Position numbers and translations under genes: made by a program
From: Thermotoga sp.
Lineage (GTDB): Bacteria; Thermotogota; Thermotogae; B21-G9
NCBI GenBank assembly: GCA_003641545.1
Contig: QNAU01000004.1
Span: forward strand, 1-15,488
DNA: 15,488 nt
Reading direction: 5' to 3'
Shown here: positions 1 through 6,746 of the stretch, one piece after another
Numbering within the stretch: the stretch's first letter is position 1
Layout of the letters: each line of letters opens with the position of its first letter
The notes under the pieces: model-generated
Database searches by the model: none
What the model was told of the DNA's origin: nothing
Seen by the model: the letters and a program-made list of their open reading frames with translations, nothing else

Positions 1-16
1 GAGTGTGTTCGCTCCC

Positions 17-1225
17 TCATTTTTCAAACACGATCTTTCCTTCAACCATAGTCATCAGAAGATTCAAATCTTCATCCACCACGACTATATCTGCGTATTT
101 TCCAGCGGAGATGGATCCTCTCTCATGATCAACACCTACGAATCTTGCTGGATTGTAGGACATCAACTTGGAGGCATCCTGTATTTGAAGCCCCGTTATC
201 TTAACCAGAACTTTGAAAACATCTATCATCAAAGCAGAACTCCCAGCGAAAGCCTGTCCATTGGACAACTTCGCGACGAATCCAGGGGGTTTTATTTCAT
301 ATTCATCTGGAACATCGTTCTCAACTATCACATCAAGCCCACCCAAAGAATACCTCCCGGGTCCCAATCCCGCGGCGGGCATGGCGTCGGTTATCGCACA
401 TACATTTCCCAGTCCTTTGCATTTCAGTATCAGTTTCATCAACGATGGGGGTAGATGATGGCCATCGGCTATCATCTCAACGGTCAGTTCATCCATGAGG
501 AGGGCGGATTCGATCACACCGGATATCCTGTAAGATCTTATTCTACGCACCGTTGACATACCGGAATAGATGTGGGTGACATGGCTTGCACCAGCTTCAA
601 CGGCTTTCACAACATCACTGTATGAAGCGTTGGAGTGGGCTATGGAAACAAGGATACCTTCTTTTCTCAAGTATCTCATCACCTCAAGTGCACCGGGAAG
701 TTCCGGGGCAAGCGATACTCTCTTCACAATCCCATTTTCAATTTCCACAAGTTCCTTTATCTCGTTTATACTTGGATTCTTCAGATACTCAGGATTCTGA
801 GCACCAGCCTGTTCTGGGCTGAAATATGGTCCTTCGAGATGTACACCGAGTATTCTTGAGCCGATCGGTTCAGATTCTTTCATCATCTCCGATACAACCT
901 TTATCACCTTTTTTATGTCTTCCATCGGGGCAGTCAGCGTGGTTGGAAGAAGTGAAGTTGTTCCTCCCTTGGCGTGGGTTTCGACTATCGTTCTCAGAGA
1001 TTCTGTCGAACCATCCATGGTGTCCTTCCCACCACCACCGTGAACATGTATATCCACGAACCCAGGCAATAAAAAATTTTCGTCGAAATTCATCCTCTCA
1101 GCCTGTTCATCTTTAAAATCCCCTGCGGAACCAACTGAAAGGATTCTATTTCCTTCGATCAGAATCCCACCATCTTTTATGATTCTGAAAGGTGTCACCA
1201 CCGTTCCGATCAGAAGTTTCTTCAT
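17..1225 (-). CDS. nagA: NagA-like N-acetyl amino-sugar (6-phosphate) deacetylase
   Basis: Amidohydrolase-superfamily protein of 402 residues, the usual NagA length. NagA removes the acetyl group from N-acetylglucosamine-6-phosphate in the cytoplasm. Visible landmarks are the HxH metal motif (H60, H62) in GFVDIHVHGG, metal ligand E131 in HLEGPYF, H197 in IAHSNA, H218 in VTHIYSG, H256/H257 in ADGHHLPP and the catalytic-type D280 in ITDAMPAAG. The ATG at 1225 is chosen because AGGGGGAG lies 7 nt upstream and the protein then begins at the family's usual first strand. An ATG at 1264, overlapping the previous stop as ATGA, would add 13 unlikely residues. It is the last gene of the operon seen here. 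Oddity: the usual THLxNAM motif reads THIYSGM, losing an Asn that contacts substrate in characterised NagA enzymes. With no PTS or kinase nearby, the true substrate may not be GlcNAc-6-P. The family assignment is firm; the substrate is not. Confidence 0.85.
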   Translation of the reverse strand: MKKLLIGTVVTPFRIIKDGGILIEGNRILSVGSAGDFKDEQAERMNFDENFLLPGFVDIHVHGGGGKDTMDGSTESLRTIVETHAKGGTTSLLPTTLTAPMEDIKKVIKVVSEMMKESEPIGSRILGVHLEGPYFSPEQAGAQNPEYLKNPSINEIKELVEIENGIVKRVSLAPELPGALEVMRYLRKEGILVSIAHSNASYSDVVKAVEAGASHVTHIYSGMSTVRRIRSYRISGVIESALLMDELTVEMIADGHHLPPSLMKLILKCKGLGNVCAITDAMPAAGLGPGRYSLGGLDVIVENDVPDEYEIKPPGFVAKLSNGQAFAGSSALMIDVFKVLVKITGLQIQDASKLMSYNPARFVGVDHERGSISAGKYADIVVVDEDLNLLMTMVEGKIVFEK

Positions 1226-1260
1226 CCATCTTCTCCCCCTGTATCTTTTGTGGATAGATC

Positions 1261-2166
1261 TCATATCCTCAGATCCATCTTCAGCCTTTTCGTCAAATCG
1301 ATGAGAAATTCCTTGGATCTGATTATTTCTTCATCGAGGTTCGGTATCTTCCCTATGTCGAGTCCAACGTATCCATCGAATCCATGTTTCTTCAAAGCGG
1401 AGAATACCCCTTCCCAATCTATATTTCCTCTTCCAAGTCCAAGGTGTTCGTTCGTCTTTCCATCGTTGTCGGAGACGTGAAGATAAAATATTCTATCACC
1501 GAGTTTCTCCACACTCAAAGGTAGTATCTCCTTTTGAGCATTGAGATGGCCTGTATCCAGCACAACACCAAGATTATCACTCTTGACATGATCGAGAAGT
1601 CTGAGAGCGGAATCCGTGTTACTTATCATTTCCCCAACACGTGGTTCAACGCACAGCTTCAATCCAGCTTCTTTTGCCATCTCTGCCGTGTTATAGAACG
1701 TATCAACCAGAACTTTCCATTGCTCTACCCATTTAAAATTTGGATCTATCTCGACCTTCAATTCCAAGCCATAATCTATGGACTCCCTGTACGGATTTTT
1801 ACCCTTGAACCTCAGAGGAGGGGTAAAACTGTCTATCTGAACCAATTCCGCTCCAAAATAATTTGCAAGTTCCAACCCGAGTTTGTAAAGTTCGAATCCC
1901 TTCCTCCTTTTATCTTCATCCATACTCACGAGTTCTGGAAGTATCGGACAAAAGTTCATTATTTTGATCCCCCGTTCCTCGAGCTTCCTCTTTATATCAT
2001 GACGATGTTTGTAAACCTCCCTCATGTTTTCCTCTCCAACACCTTCAAGTTCCATATGGGAGAACCCAAGATTCGCGATCTCATCGATCACTTTGAGGGT
2101 GCTTTCTATACTCGGTGGATATCCATATTTGCTTATCGCATAGAGCCAACAGACATTCAACACCAA
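1261..2166 (-). CDS. Sugar isomerase/epimerase-like TIM-barrel protein (AP-endonuclease-2 fold)
   Basis: A 301-residue protein of the xylose-isomerase-like TIM-barrel family, which includes sugar and inositol isomerases, epimerases and 3-keto-glycoside lyases. Likely metal-site residues are E174 (LCVEPRVGE), D204 and H207 (VVLDTGHLN), H230 (FYLHVSDNDG) and D270 (GYVGLDIG). The last position is commonly Glu, so Asp is a small departure. The C-terminal half carries the familiar HLGLGRGNIDW segment. The start is TTG at 2166 or GTG at 2163. Both follow AGGAGGTGGG, which overlaps the stop of gntR, so the two genes are probably translationally coupled across a 15-nt gap. Its stop is 35 nt before the nagA start. 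It is cytoplasmic, with no signal peptide. The family call is solid, but the reaction cannot be read from sequence. It is the second barrel of this type in the operon, the other being at 4156-5010. Confidence 0.8.
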   Translation of the reverse strand: MVLNVCWLYAISKYGYPPSIESTLKVIDEIANLGFSHMELEGVGEENMREVYKHRHDIKRKLEERGIKIMNFCPILPELVSMDEDKRRKGFELYKLGLELANYFGAELVQIDSFTPPLRFKGKNPYRESIDYGLELKVEIDPNFKWVEQWKVLVDTFYNTAEMAKEAGLKLCVEPRVGEMISNTDSALRLLDHVKSDNLGVVLDTGHLNAQKEILPLSVEKLGDRIFYLHVSDNDGKTNEHLGLGRGNIDWEGVFSALKKHGFDGYVGLDIGKIPNLDEEIIRSKEFLIDLTKRLKMDLRI

Positions 2167-2181
2167 ATTCTACCCACCTCC

Positions 2182-2829
2182 TCAGCCAAGTTGGGTTTTA
2201 ACGTATTCAATGGCATCTTCTTTGGCTCTTTCAAGATGAAGATCGAGCAATTTCTTCGCCTTCTTTCTATCCATATTCTTGATGGCTTCTATGATTTCTT
2301 CGTGCTCTTTGCAAGCTGTACGTGGGTTTATCGTCAGATGCATCGTCATCCTTATCAAATCGATCACACCATTTGCAAGTTTCATCAACCACTTGTTCTT
2401 GGAACTTTCGATGAGAAAATCTATGTGAAACTTCTCATCGAACTCCCGAACACCATCTATCAATTTTTGCTCATCATTTTCTTTCATCAAATTCTTCAAC
2501 CTATCTGAAAGTTCTTCAATCTTTTCAGAATCGAAGTTCTGAAATACATATTCGAGACCGAGAAATTCGAAGGCTTTCCTCAAATCGAAGAGTTCTTCGA
2601 CATCTCTTGGTGTAAGACGGACGACGAAATATCCAGTGTATGGTTTCGAAACCACGAGTCCTTGTTCAATGAGTTTGTGTATGGCTTCGCGAATCGGGGT
2701 TGGACTTATCGAGAGATCCTGAGATAGTTTTTTAATCTCGATCTTCTCACCAGGTTTTAGTGAGAATTCAATTATCATTTTTTTTAGATAATCATAAACC
2801 TGATCTGTCAATCTCTTTTTGTCGAGCAT
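2182..2829 (-). CDS. GntR-family (FadR/FCD) transcriptional regulator
   Basis: A 215-residue regulator. The N-terminal winged helix-turn-helix spans about residues 5-70, with the characteristic LSISPTPIREAIHKL recognition region and the GYFVV wing. The FCD ligand domain follows from about residue 76. The FCD metal/ligand-site pattern is complete: D131 and H135 in EFDEKFH, H176 in KEHEEII and H198 in DLHLERA. Such proteins usually repress sugar-acid or amino-acid catabolic operons and release DNA on binding a carboxylate-type ligand, so this is the likely local regulator. The ATG at 2829 has GGGGTGGT about 8 nt upstream. It opens the gntR-isomerase-nagA block behind its own promoter (2862-2890), which suggests autoregulation. 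The ligand is unknown; a metal-bound organic acid or keto-sugar would fit the FCD fold. Confidence 0.9.
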   Translation of the reverse strand: MLDKKRLTDQVYDYLKKMIIEFSLKPGEKIEIKKLSQDLSISPTPIREAIHKLIEQGLVVSKPYTGYFVVRLTPRDVEELFDLRKAFEFLGLEYVFQNFDSEKIEELSDRLKNLMKENDEQKLIDGVREFDEKFHIDFLIESSKNKWLMKLANGVIDLIRMTMHLTINPRTACKEHEEIIEAIKNMDRKKAKKLLDLHLERAKEDAIEYVKTQLG

Positions 2830-2861
2830 ATCAACACCACCCCATCCGTATGTTTTGTTAT

Positions 2862-2890
2862 ATTTTATATTCTATTTTTAAAAAAGTCCA
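2862..2890 (-). promoter_or_regulatory. Probable sigma-70-type promoter for gntR-isomerase-nagA
   Basis: Read on the minus strand, TGGACT (2885-2890) and TAAAAT (2862-2867) are separated by 17 bp, with an A/T-tract spacer. The expected transcription start is about 25 nt before the gntR ATG. This 64-bp gap, together with its -35/-10 match, is the clearest internal promoter in the minus-strand operon. The -10 lies inside an ATAT-N3-ATAT motif (2860-2872) that resembles the -10 region of the upstream operon promoter. Confidence 0.55.
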
Positions 2891-2893
2891 CAT

Positions 2894-4078
2894 CTAAAAA
2901 TTCAAATTTATTCTCTTACCACTTTCAGAAGAGTAATAGGCGGCGTATATTACAAGCACAGTTTCCTTTGCGAGCTGAAAACCAGATTCTGGAGGTTTCT
3001 CTTCCAACAATGCCAAGGCAAAGTCTCTCATTTCCTGGTGATAACCTCTCAACCATTCTTCATCCGGGAACGGGAAAGTCCAACCGGATTTTGTTTCTAT
3101 TTTCTCCGCTATGTATTCTTCTCCCCACACACTACTTTCTGGAGCATAAGCCAAGACCGTATTGTTGGGAGTTATGTTACAGTATATCATACCCTTCGAT
3201 GTGTTCATCTGCACGAGGTTCTTGACTCCTCCAAGGCTTATATCGTTCGAAAAGACAACTGCCTTGGTATCATCTTCGAAGGTTATCAAGACGCATGACC
3301 AATCTTCAACATCCTTCCAAGTGTCCACCATGTAATGTTTCTTCTCTTTCTTGAACTTATCCGTCCTTGTCAGGTATCCTATTTCAGCGAGGACGGATTT
3401 AGCACGTATAGGTTTACCATGGAATATCCTTCCTTCGTAGTGCTTCATATGGAGTACTACACCTATCGGATGTGAACCCATTCTCAGCAAACTCCCTCCA
3501 CCGGATGTTCTCCATCTTCTTGAATATGAAGCATGGGATCCGGAATGACTTTCCTCAGCTCGAAGCTCCATTATGAAAGCACCGGAGGCTTTCAATAGCT
3601 TCTTCGCTTTCGTGACGGCCGGAGAATAGACGAGATTCTCGGCGTACATGAATTTAACTCCCCCATTTTCCAACGCAGTCTCTATTTTTTCCACCTTCGA
3701 TTTCAACTTCTCAAACATCAGCTTCTTCTCGATTTTCCCAATCTCATCCACATCCACCAGATCTTCACCGAAGTATCCTGTCAACGGTTTTTCACAAATT
3801 ATGTCCTTACCATTCTCGGCTGCTTTCAGTATAACTTCATCATGAACATTCGTTGGGACACATACGTCGACAACATCAACTTCCGGATGTGAGATCAATT
3901 CATCCATGCTTTCACAAACTACTGGAATACCATATCTTTCCGCAAATTTTTTGGCATTTTCAACGTGCTTGGCTGTTACAGCCACAATCTCAAAGAACTC
4001 CCTATTCTCGTTGTAGGCTGTCATATGTATATTTGCAGCAAAACCAGACCCGACCAACCCGACTTTTATTTTCCTCAT
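2894..4078 (-). CDS. Gfo/Idh/MocA-family NAD(P)-dependent oxidoreductase (EKPLTGYFG type)
   Basis: A 394-residue dehydrogenase with an N-terminal Rossmann fold (GLVGSGFAANIH, residues 7-18) and the CEKPL cofactor motif (E96-K97-P98). The C-terminal half carries RWRTSGGGSLLRMGSHPIG with H203 at the catalytic-His position. The segment after EKPL (about residues 100-125, GYFGEDLVDVDEIG...) is roughly 20 residues longer than in typical members. Residues 175-182 read EESHSGSH, giving two more histidines near the active-site half. I take these as marks of a distinct subfamily. Such enzymes oxidise a hydroxyl of a sugar, cyclitol or glycoside to a ketone with NAD(P). The ATG at 4078 follows GGGGGTGA. 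It lies 77 nt downstream of the TIM-barrel gene and 64 nt before gntR. The substrate is unknown. Together with the second Gfo/Idh gene at 9252 it suggests two oxidation or reduction steps in one pathway. Confidence 0.85.
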   Translation of the reverse strand: MRKIKVGLVGSGFAANIHMTAYNENREFFEIVAVTAKHVENAKKFAERYGIPVVCESMDELISHPEVDVVDVCVPTNVHDEVILKAAENGKDIICEKPLTGYFGEDLVDVDEIGKIEKKLMFEKLKSKVEKIETALENGGVKFMYAENLVYSPAVTKAKKLLKASGAFIMELRAEESHSGSHASYSRRWRTSGGGSLLRMGSHPIGVVLHMKHYEGRIFHGKPIRAKSVLAEIGYLTRTDKFKKEKKHYMVDTWKDVEDWSCVLITFEDDTKAVVFSNDISLGGVKNLVQMNTSKGMIYCNITPNNTVLAYAPESSVWGEEYIAEKIETKSGWTFPFPDEEWLRGYHQEMRDFALALLEEKPPESGFQLAKETVLVIYAAYYSSESGKRINLNF

Positions 4079-4155
4079 CCATTTTCACCCCCAAAGTTGT
4101 CAGAAGTGACTTCAATGAGCTTGTGTTGAAACTTTCCTCTTTCATCATCAAATAC

Positions 4156-5010
4156 TCAATAGCGTCGAATCTTTTCAAATTTTTCAACAAGAGCTTTGAA
4201 TTTTCTGAAGGATTCCTTCAATTCCTCTCTTTCAACACCACCAAGGATGAACTCGAAGGATATAAACCCATCGTATCCAATCTTGAACAATGAAGCCACT
4301 GCATCTTCAAAATTCACGATCCCTTTCCCAGGAGGAACGAACTTCACGGTTCCCTCATCGAGTGTGAAATCCTTTATATGAACGTGGAAGATCCTATCTT
4401 TCACGGATTCGAACCCTTCTTTTTCGCTTTCATCACAGAGTTTCGCATTCCCAGGATCCCACAACGCACCGACACTTGGATGATCCAGGATCATCAACAA
4501 TTTTCCAAGCTGTCTGCCAGTTTGAACATAACAGCTTGGTTCATTCTCAATTGCCATTCTAAAGCTTTTCTTTTCAAACTTATCCAGCACCGGTTCAATT
4601 TTCCGACTTATCTCGATCAACTTTTCGTCGGTGGTTTCCTCTACCTTCCAGAATGTGAACGCCCTGATAGTGTCAGTTTCAAATATTTCAGCGATTTCCA
4701 ACAGGTGATCAACGAGATTCAGATGGGAATTATAATCATTTATCGTGAATCCAAATTGATCTCCAACTTCACCTTTCTTTTCTTCCCCAGGAAGAAAACA
4801 TTTGAACAAAGGAGAAGCGATAGAACAAACCTTCAAACCAAGCTTTTTCAGAATATCAGAGTACTCTTTTGCCTCTTTCAAGCGTAGCTGAGCCACATTC
4901 TTATCATCTAGAATCCGAAGCTCCACGTAGTTCATCCCAACATCTTTGACAACGTTGACAGCCTTCTCGAAATTTGTGCTGACCTCATCCAATATGACCG
5001 CTATCTTCAT
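4156..5010 (-). CDS. Sugar isomerase/epimerase-like TIM-barrel protein
   Basis: A 284-residue AP-endonuclease-2/xylose-isomerase-like barrel. The metal-site residues typical of the family are visible: E155 (MAIENEPSC), D185 (ALWDPGNAK), H211 and D214 (HVHIKDFT) and E253 (FISFEFILGG). The ATG at 5010 overlaps the stop of the upstream permease gene as ATGA (5007-5010) and has GGGAGGT 5 nt upstream. A longer frame reaching to 5121 is rejected because it only re-reads the permease gene. Candidate activities are epimerisation or isomerisation of a keto-sugar, dehydration of a keto-cyclitol, or cleavage of a 3-keto-glycoside. Transport-coupled position and immediate proximity to the Gfo/Idh gene at 2894 favour action on the ketone that such a dehydrogenase makes. 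This functional step is inference. Confidence 0.8.
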   Translation of the reverse strand: MKIAVILDEVSTNFEKAVNVVKDVGMNYVELRILDDKNVAQLRLKEAKEYSDILKKLGLKVCSIASPLFKCFLPGEEKKGEVGDQFGFTINDYNSHLNLVDHLLEIAEIFETDTIRAFTFWKVEETTDEKLIEISRKIEPVLDKFEKKSFRMAIENEPSCYVQTGRQLGKLLMILDHPSVGALWDPGNAKLCDESEKEGFESVKDRIFHVHIKDFTLDEGTVKFVPPGKGIVNFEDAVASLFKIGYDGFISFEFILGGVEREELKESFRKFKALVEKFEKIRRY

Positions 5011-5828
5011 TTTATACCTCCCTGTAAAGTCAAGCCCTTGAGGAAATATTTGTTGAATATAACGAATATTATTATGGTTGGCAAAGCTCCCAAAAGTGAG
5101 CCAGCCATGAGAACACCCCAATTCGTGTTCAGTATTTCAAATGCGAGATCTGCAACACCGACTGTGACAGTTTTCAACGAGGTTTTGGTTATTATGACGA
5201 GTGGGAGTATAAAGTTGTTCCAGGTTTCTATCAACATCGAGACGAGTAAAACGCCTATTGCAGGTAATGTTTGAGGTAGAACAATCCTGAACAATGCCTG
5301 AAATCTTGTGCTACCATCTATCAATGCTGCTTCTTCGTAATCCTTCGGGATCATCAATATGTACTGGCGCATCAAGAAAACTCCGAAAGGATGCGCGGAC
5401 ATGGGGAGTATTAAACCTAACAGATTGTTGGTCAAACCGACTTTGCTCAATCCAAGGTAAAGTGAGATTATCGTGATCTGGTAAGGAACCATCATCAGAG
5501 CCAAAACCATCGTGAATATCCAATCACTACCCGGTAATCTCTTCCTCGCCAAAACGTACCCAAGCATAAAACACGCTATAGTGTTTAAAAAAGTTGCGGT
5601 TCCAGAAACTATCAAGCTGTTCAACAACCACCTTGGAAATTTCGTCTGATACAGAAGATACTTGTAATTCACCAAGCTCAATTCGGATAAGCTTCTTGGG
5701 AAGAAAGAAACGTAGGTTGTGTACGTCGGTATGAGTGATATTCTGAAAGCCCATACGAACGGGAAGAACACCATTATCAACCAAAATATGGCGAAACTGT
5801 AAACCACCCATCTACTTTTTCTACTCAC
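5007..5828 (-). CDS. CUT1-family sugar ABC transporter permease (MalG-like)
   Basis: A 273-residue inner-membrane permease with about six hydrophobic segments, starting around residue 8. The cytoplasmic EAA loop that docks the ATPase is at about residues 163-185 (YEEAALIDGSTRFQALFRIV, then LP). The short N-terminus and loop type match the MalG partner of the CUT1 carbohydrate-uptake family. The start is GTG at 5828, overlapping the TAG of the preceding permease gene by 8 bp, with no strong Shine-Dalgarno, so translational coupling is likely. Its own stop overlaps the next gene as ATGA. It should form a heterodimer with the product of 5821-6702. The cognate ATPase is not in the window. The transported substrate is presumably the one handled by the dehydrogenases and deacetylase around it. 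Confidence 0.9.
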   Translation of the reverse strand: MSRKSRWVVYSFAIFWLIMVFFPFVWAFRISLIPTYTTYVSFFPRSLSELSLVNYKYLLYQTKFPRWLLNSLIVSGTATFLNTIACFMLGYVLARKRLPGSDWIFTMVLALMMVPYQITIISLYLGLSKVGLTNNLLGLILPMSAHPFGVFLMRQYILMIPKDYEEAALIDGSTRFQALFRIVLPQTLPAIGVLLVSMLIETWNNFILPLVIITKTSLKTVTVGVADLAFEILNTNWGVLMAGSLLGALPTIIIFVIFNKYFLKGLTLQGGIK

Positions 5829-6702
5829 GGCTAAACACCAACCTTTGGAATGAATTCAAAAGGAACAAGATCACGAAGTACACAACAGCAGCTGCTGCTG
5901 CATAACCCATTCTGAATTCTTTCCATCCAACGTCGTATATGTAATTCAGCAATGCCTCGGATGAATAAGCAGGCCCACCACGCGTTGTAACGTACACGAG
6001 GGTGAAAATCATGAATGAACCTATCGTGGACAGTATGGAAACGAGAACAACTATGGGCCTCATCATGGGCCAAATTATGTACGTGAACCTTTGAAGTGCA
6101 TTGGCACCATCGACTTTGGCTGCATCAATTATTTCAGTCGGTATTTGTTCAAAACCTGCAAGGTAAAATATGGAAAAATATCCAACATCACGCCAGATCA
6201 ATATAAAACTGAGGGAATTCTTCACATGCTCAGCGGATAGAAATTGCACCGTTGGAAGACCGAGGAATTCCAGAACGGCGTTTATCGGACCAAACGGTAA
6301 GAACAACCCCTTCCAAATCGTCGCGGTGCTCACCAACGTAACTACCATCGGAAAAACGAAAACAGCCTTGAAGAATTCTCTACCCTTGGTTATTGCCCTC
6401 AGTATCAACGCGAGGATGAAGGAAAATATGGTGAGGGATGGAACTATCAACGCAGCATAATAGAGAGTATTCAAAAGGGATTTGAAGAATATTCTGTCGG
6501 ACATCAACATCTGATAATTTTTCAATCCAATCCATTTTGGTGCTCCAATTATGGGCCATCTTGTGAAGCTTACAAAGAACACAGCTATTACTGGAGCAAC
6601 ATAGAAAATGACCAGAAGAAGTATTCCAGGTAAGGCTAAGAAGAGATCAAATTTATACTTTCGAAAATACCACATCAGATTTTTTCTTCTTTTCATATCC
6701 AC
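5821..6702 (-). CDS. CUT1-family sugar ABC transporter permease (MalF-like)
   Basis: A 293-residue inner-membrane permease. The first membrane segment is at about residues 20-45 (ALPGILLLVIFYVAPVIA). The EAA loop is at about residues 190-212 (EIIDAAKVDGANALQRFTYI, then IWP). Start choice is unusual: neither GTG 6702 nor ATG 6696 has a normal Shine-Dalgarno just upstream. The only good one, AAGGAGGG (6741-6748), overlaps the binding-protein stop codon and lies on the far side of a perfect 12-bp hairpin (6707-6734). If that hairpin folds, the SD-to-GTG distance falls from 38 nt to about 10 nt, so GTG 6702 is preferred. ATG 6696 is the alternative. It overlaps the next permease gene by 8 bp and partners with it. 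Function in uptake is clear; substrate is not. Confidence 0.9.
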   Translation of the reverse strand: MDMKRRKNLMWYFRKYKFDLFLALPGILLLVIFYVAPVIAVFFVSFTRWPIIGAPKWIGLKNYQMLMSDRIFFKSLLNTLYYAALIVPSLTIFSFILALILRAITKGREFFKAVFVFPMVVTLVSTATIWKGLFLPFGPINAVLEFLGLPTVQFLSAEHVKNSLSFILIWRDVGYFSIFYLAGFEQIPTEIIDAAKVDGANALQRFTYIIWPMMRPIVVLVSILSTIGSFMIFTLVYVTTRGGPAYSSEALLNYIYDVGWKEFRMGYAAAAAVVYFVILFLLNSFQRLVFSRE

Positions 6703-6706
6703 TGAG

Positions 6707-6734
6707 GATGTGGAAGCCCGAAGGCTTCCACATC
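6707..6734 (-). promoter_or_regulatory. Perfect 12-bp RNA hairpin with UUCG tetraloop between binding-protein and permease genes
   Basis: In the minus-strand transcript, positions 6734-6723 pair perfectly with 6718-6707 around a UUCG loop closed by C-G, one of the most stable RNA tetraloops. No U-tract follows the stem, so it is not a classical terminator. It lies 12 nt past the binding-protein stop and 4 nt before the permease GTG. Stable hairpins at this place in sugar transporter operons commonly protect the upstream binding-protein mRNA from 3' decay and so raise binding protein above permease levels. A second possible role is to bring the distant Shine-Dalgarno (6741-6748) next to the permease start. 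Confidence 0.8.
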
Positions 6735-6746
6735 ACATTTCCCTCC

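Noticed and set aside
1534..2508. Long plus-strand open frame (324 codons) antisense to the isomerase and gntR genes.
   Set aside because: It lacks a ribosome site and recognisable motifs. It exactly shadows two well-supported minus-strand genes and has unusual Ile/His/Phe-rich composition.
2874..2886. T-run next to an A-run after the dehydrogenase gene as a possible terminator.
   Set aside because: There is no GC-rich stem before the T-run. The sequence fits better as the A/T-tract spacer of the gntR promoter.
5011..5121. N-terminal extension of the TIM-barrel gene to an upstream ATG at 5121.
   Set aside because: The extra 37 residues only re-read the permease gene in another frame, and the ATG at 5010 has a strong Shine-Dalgarno and an ATGA overlap.
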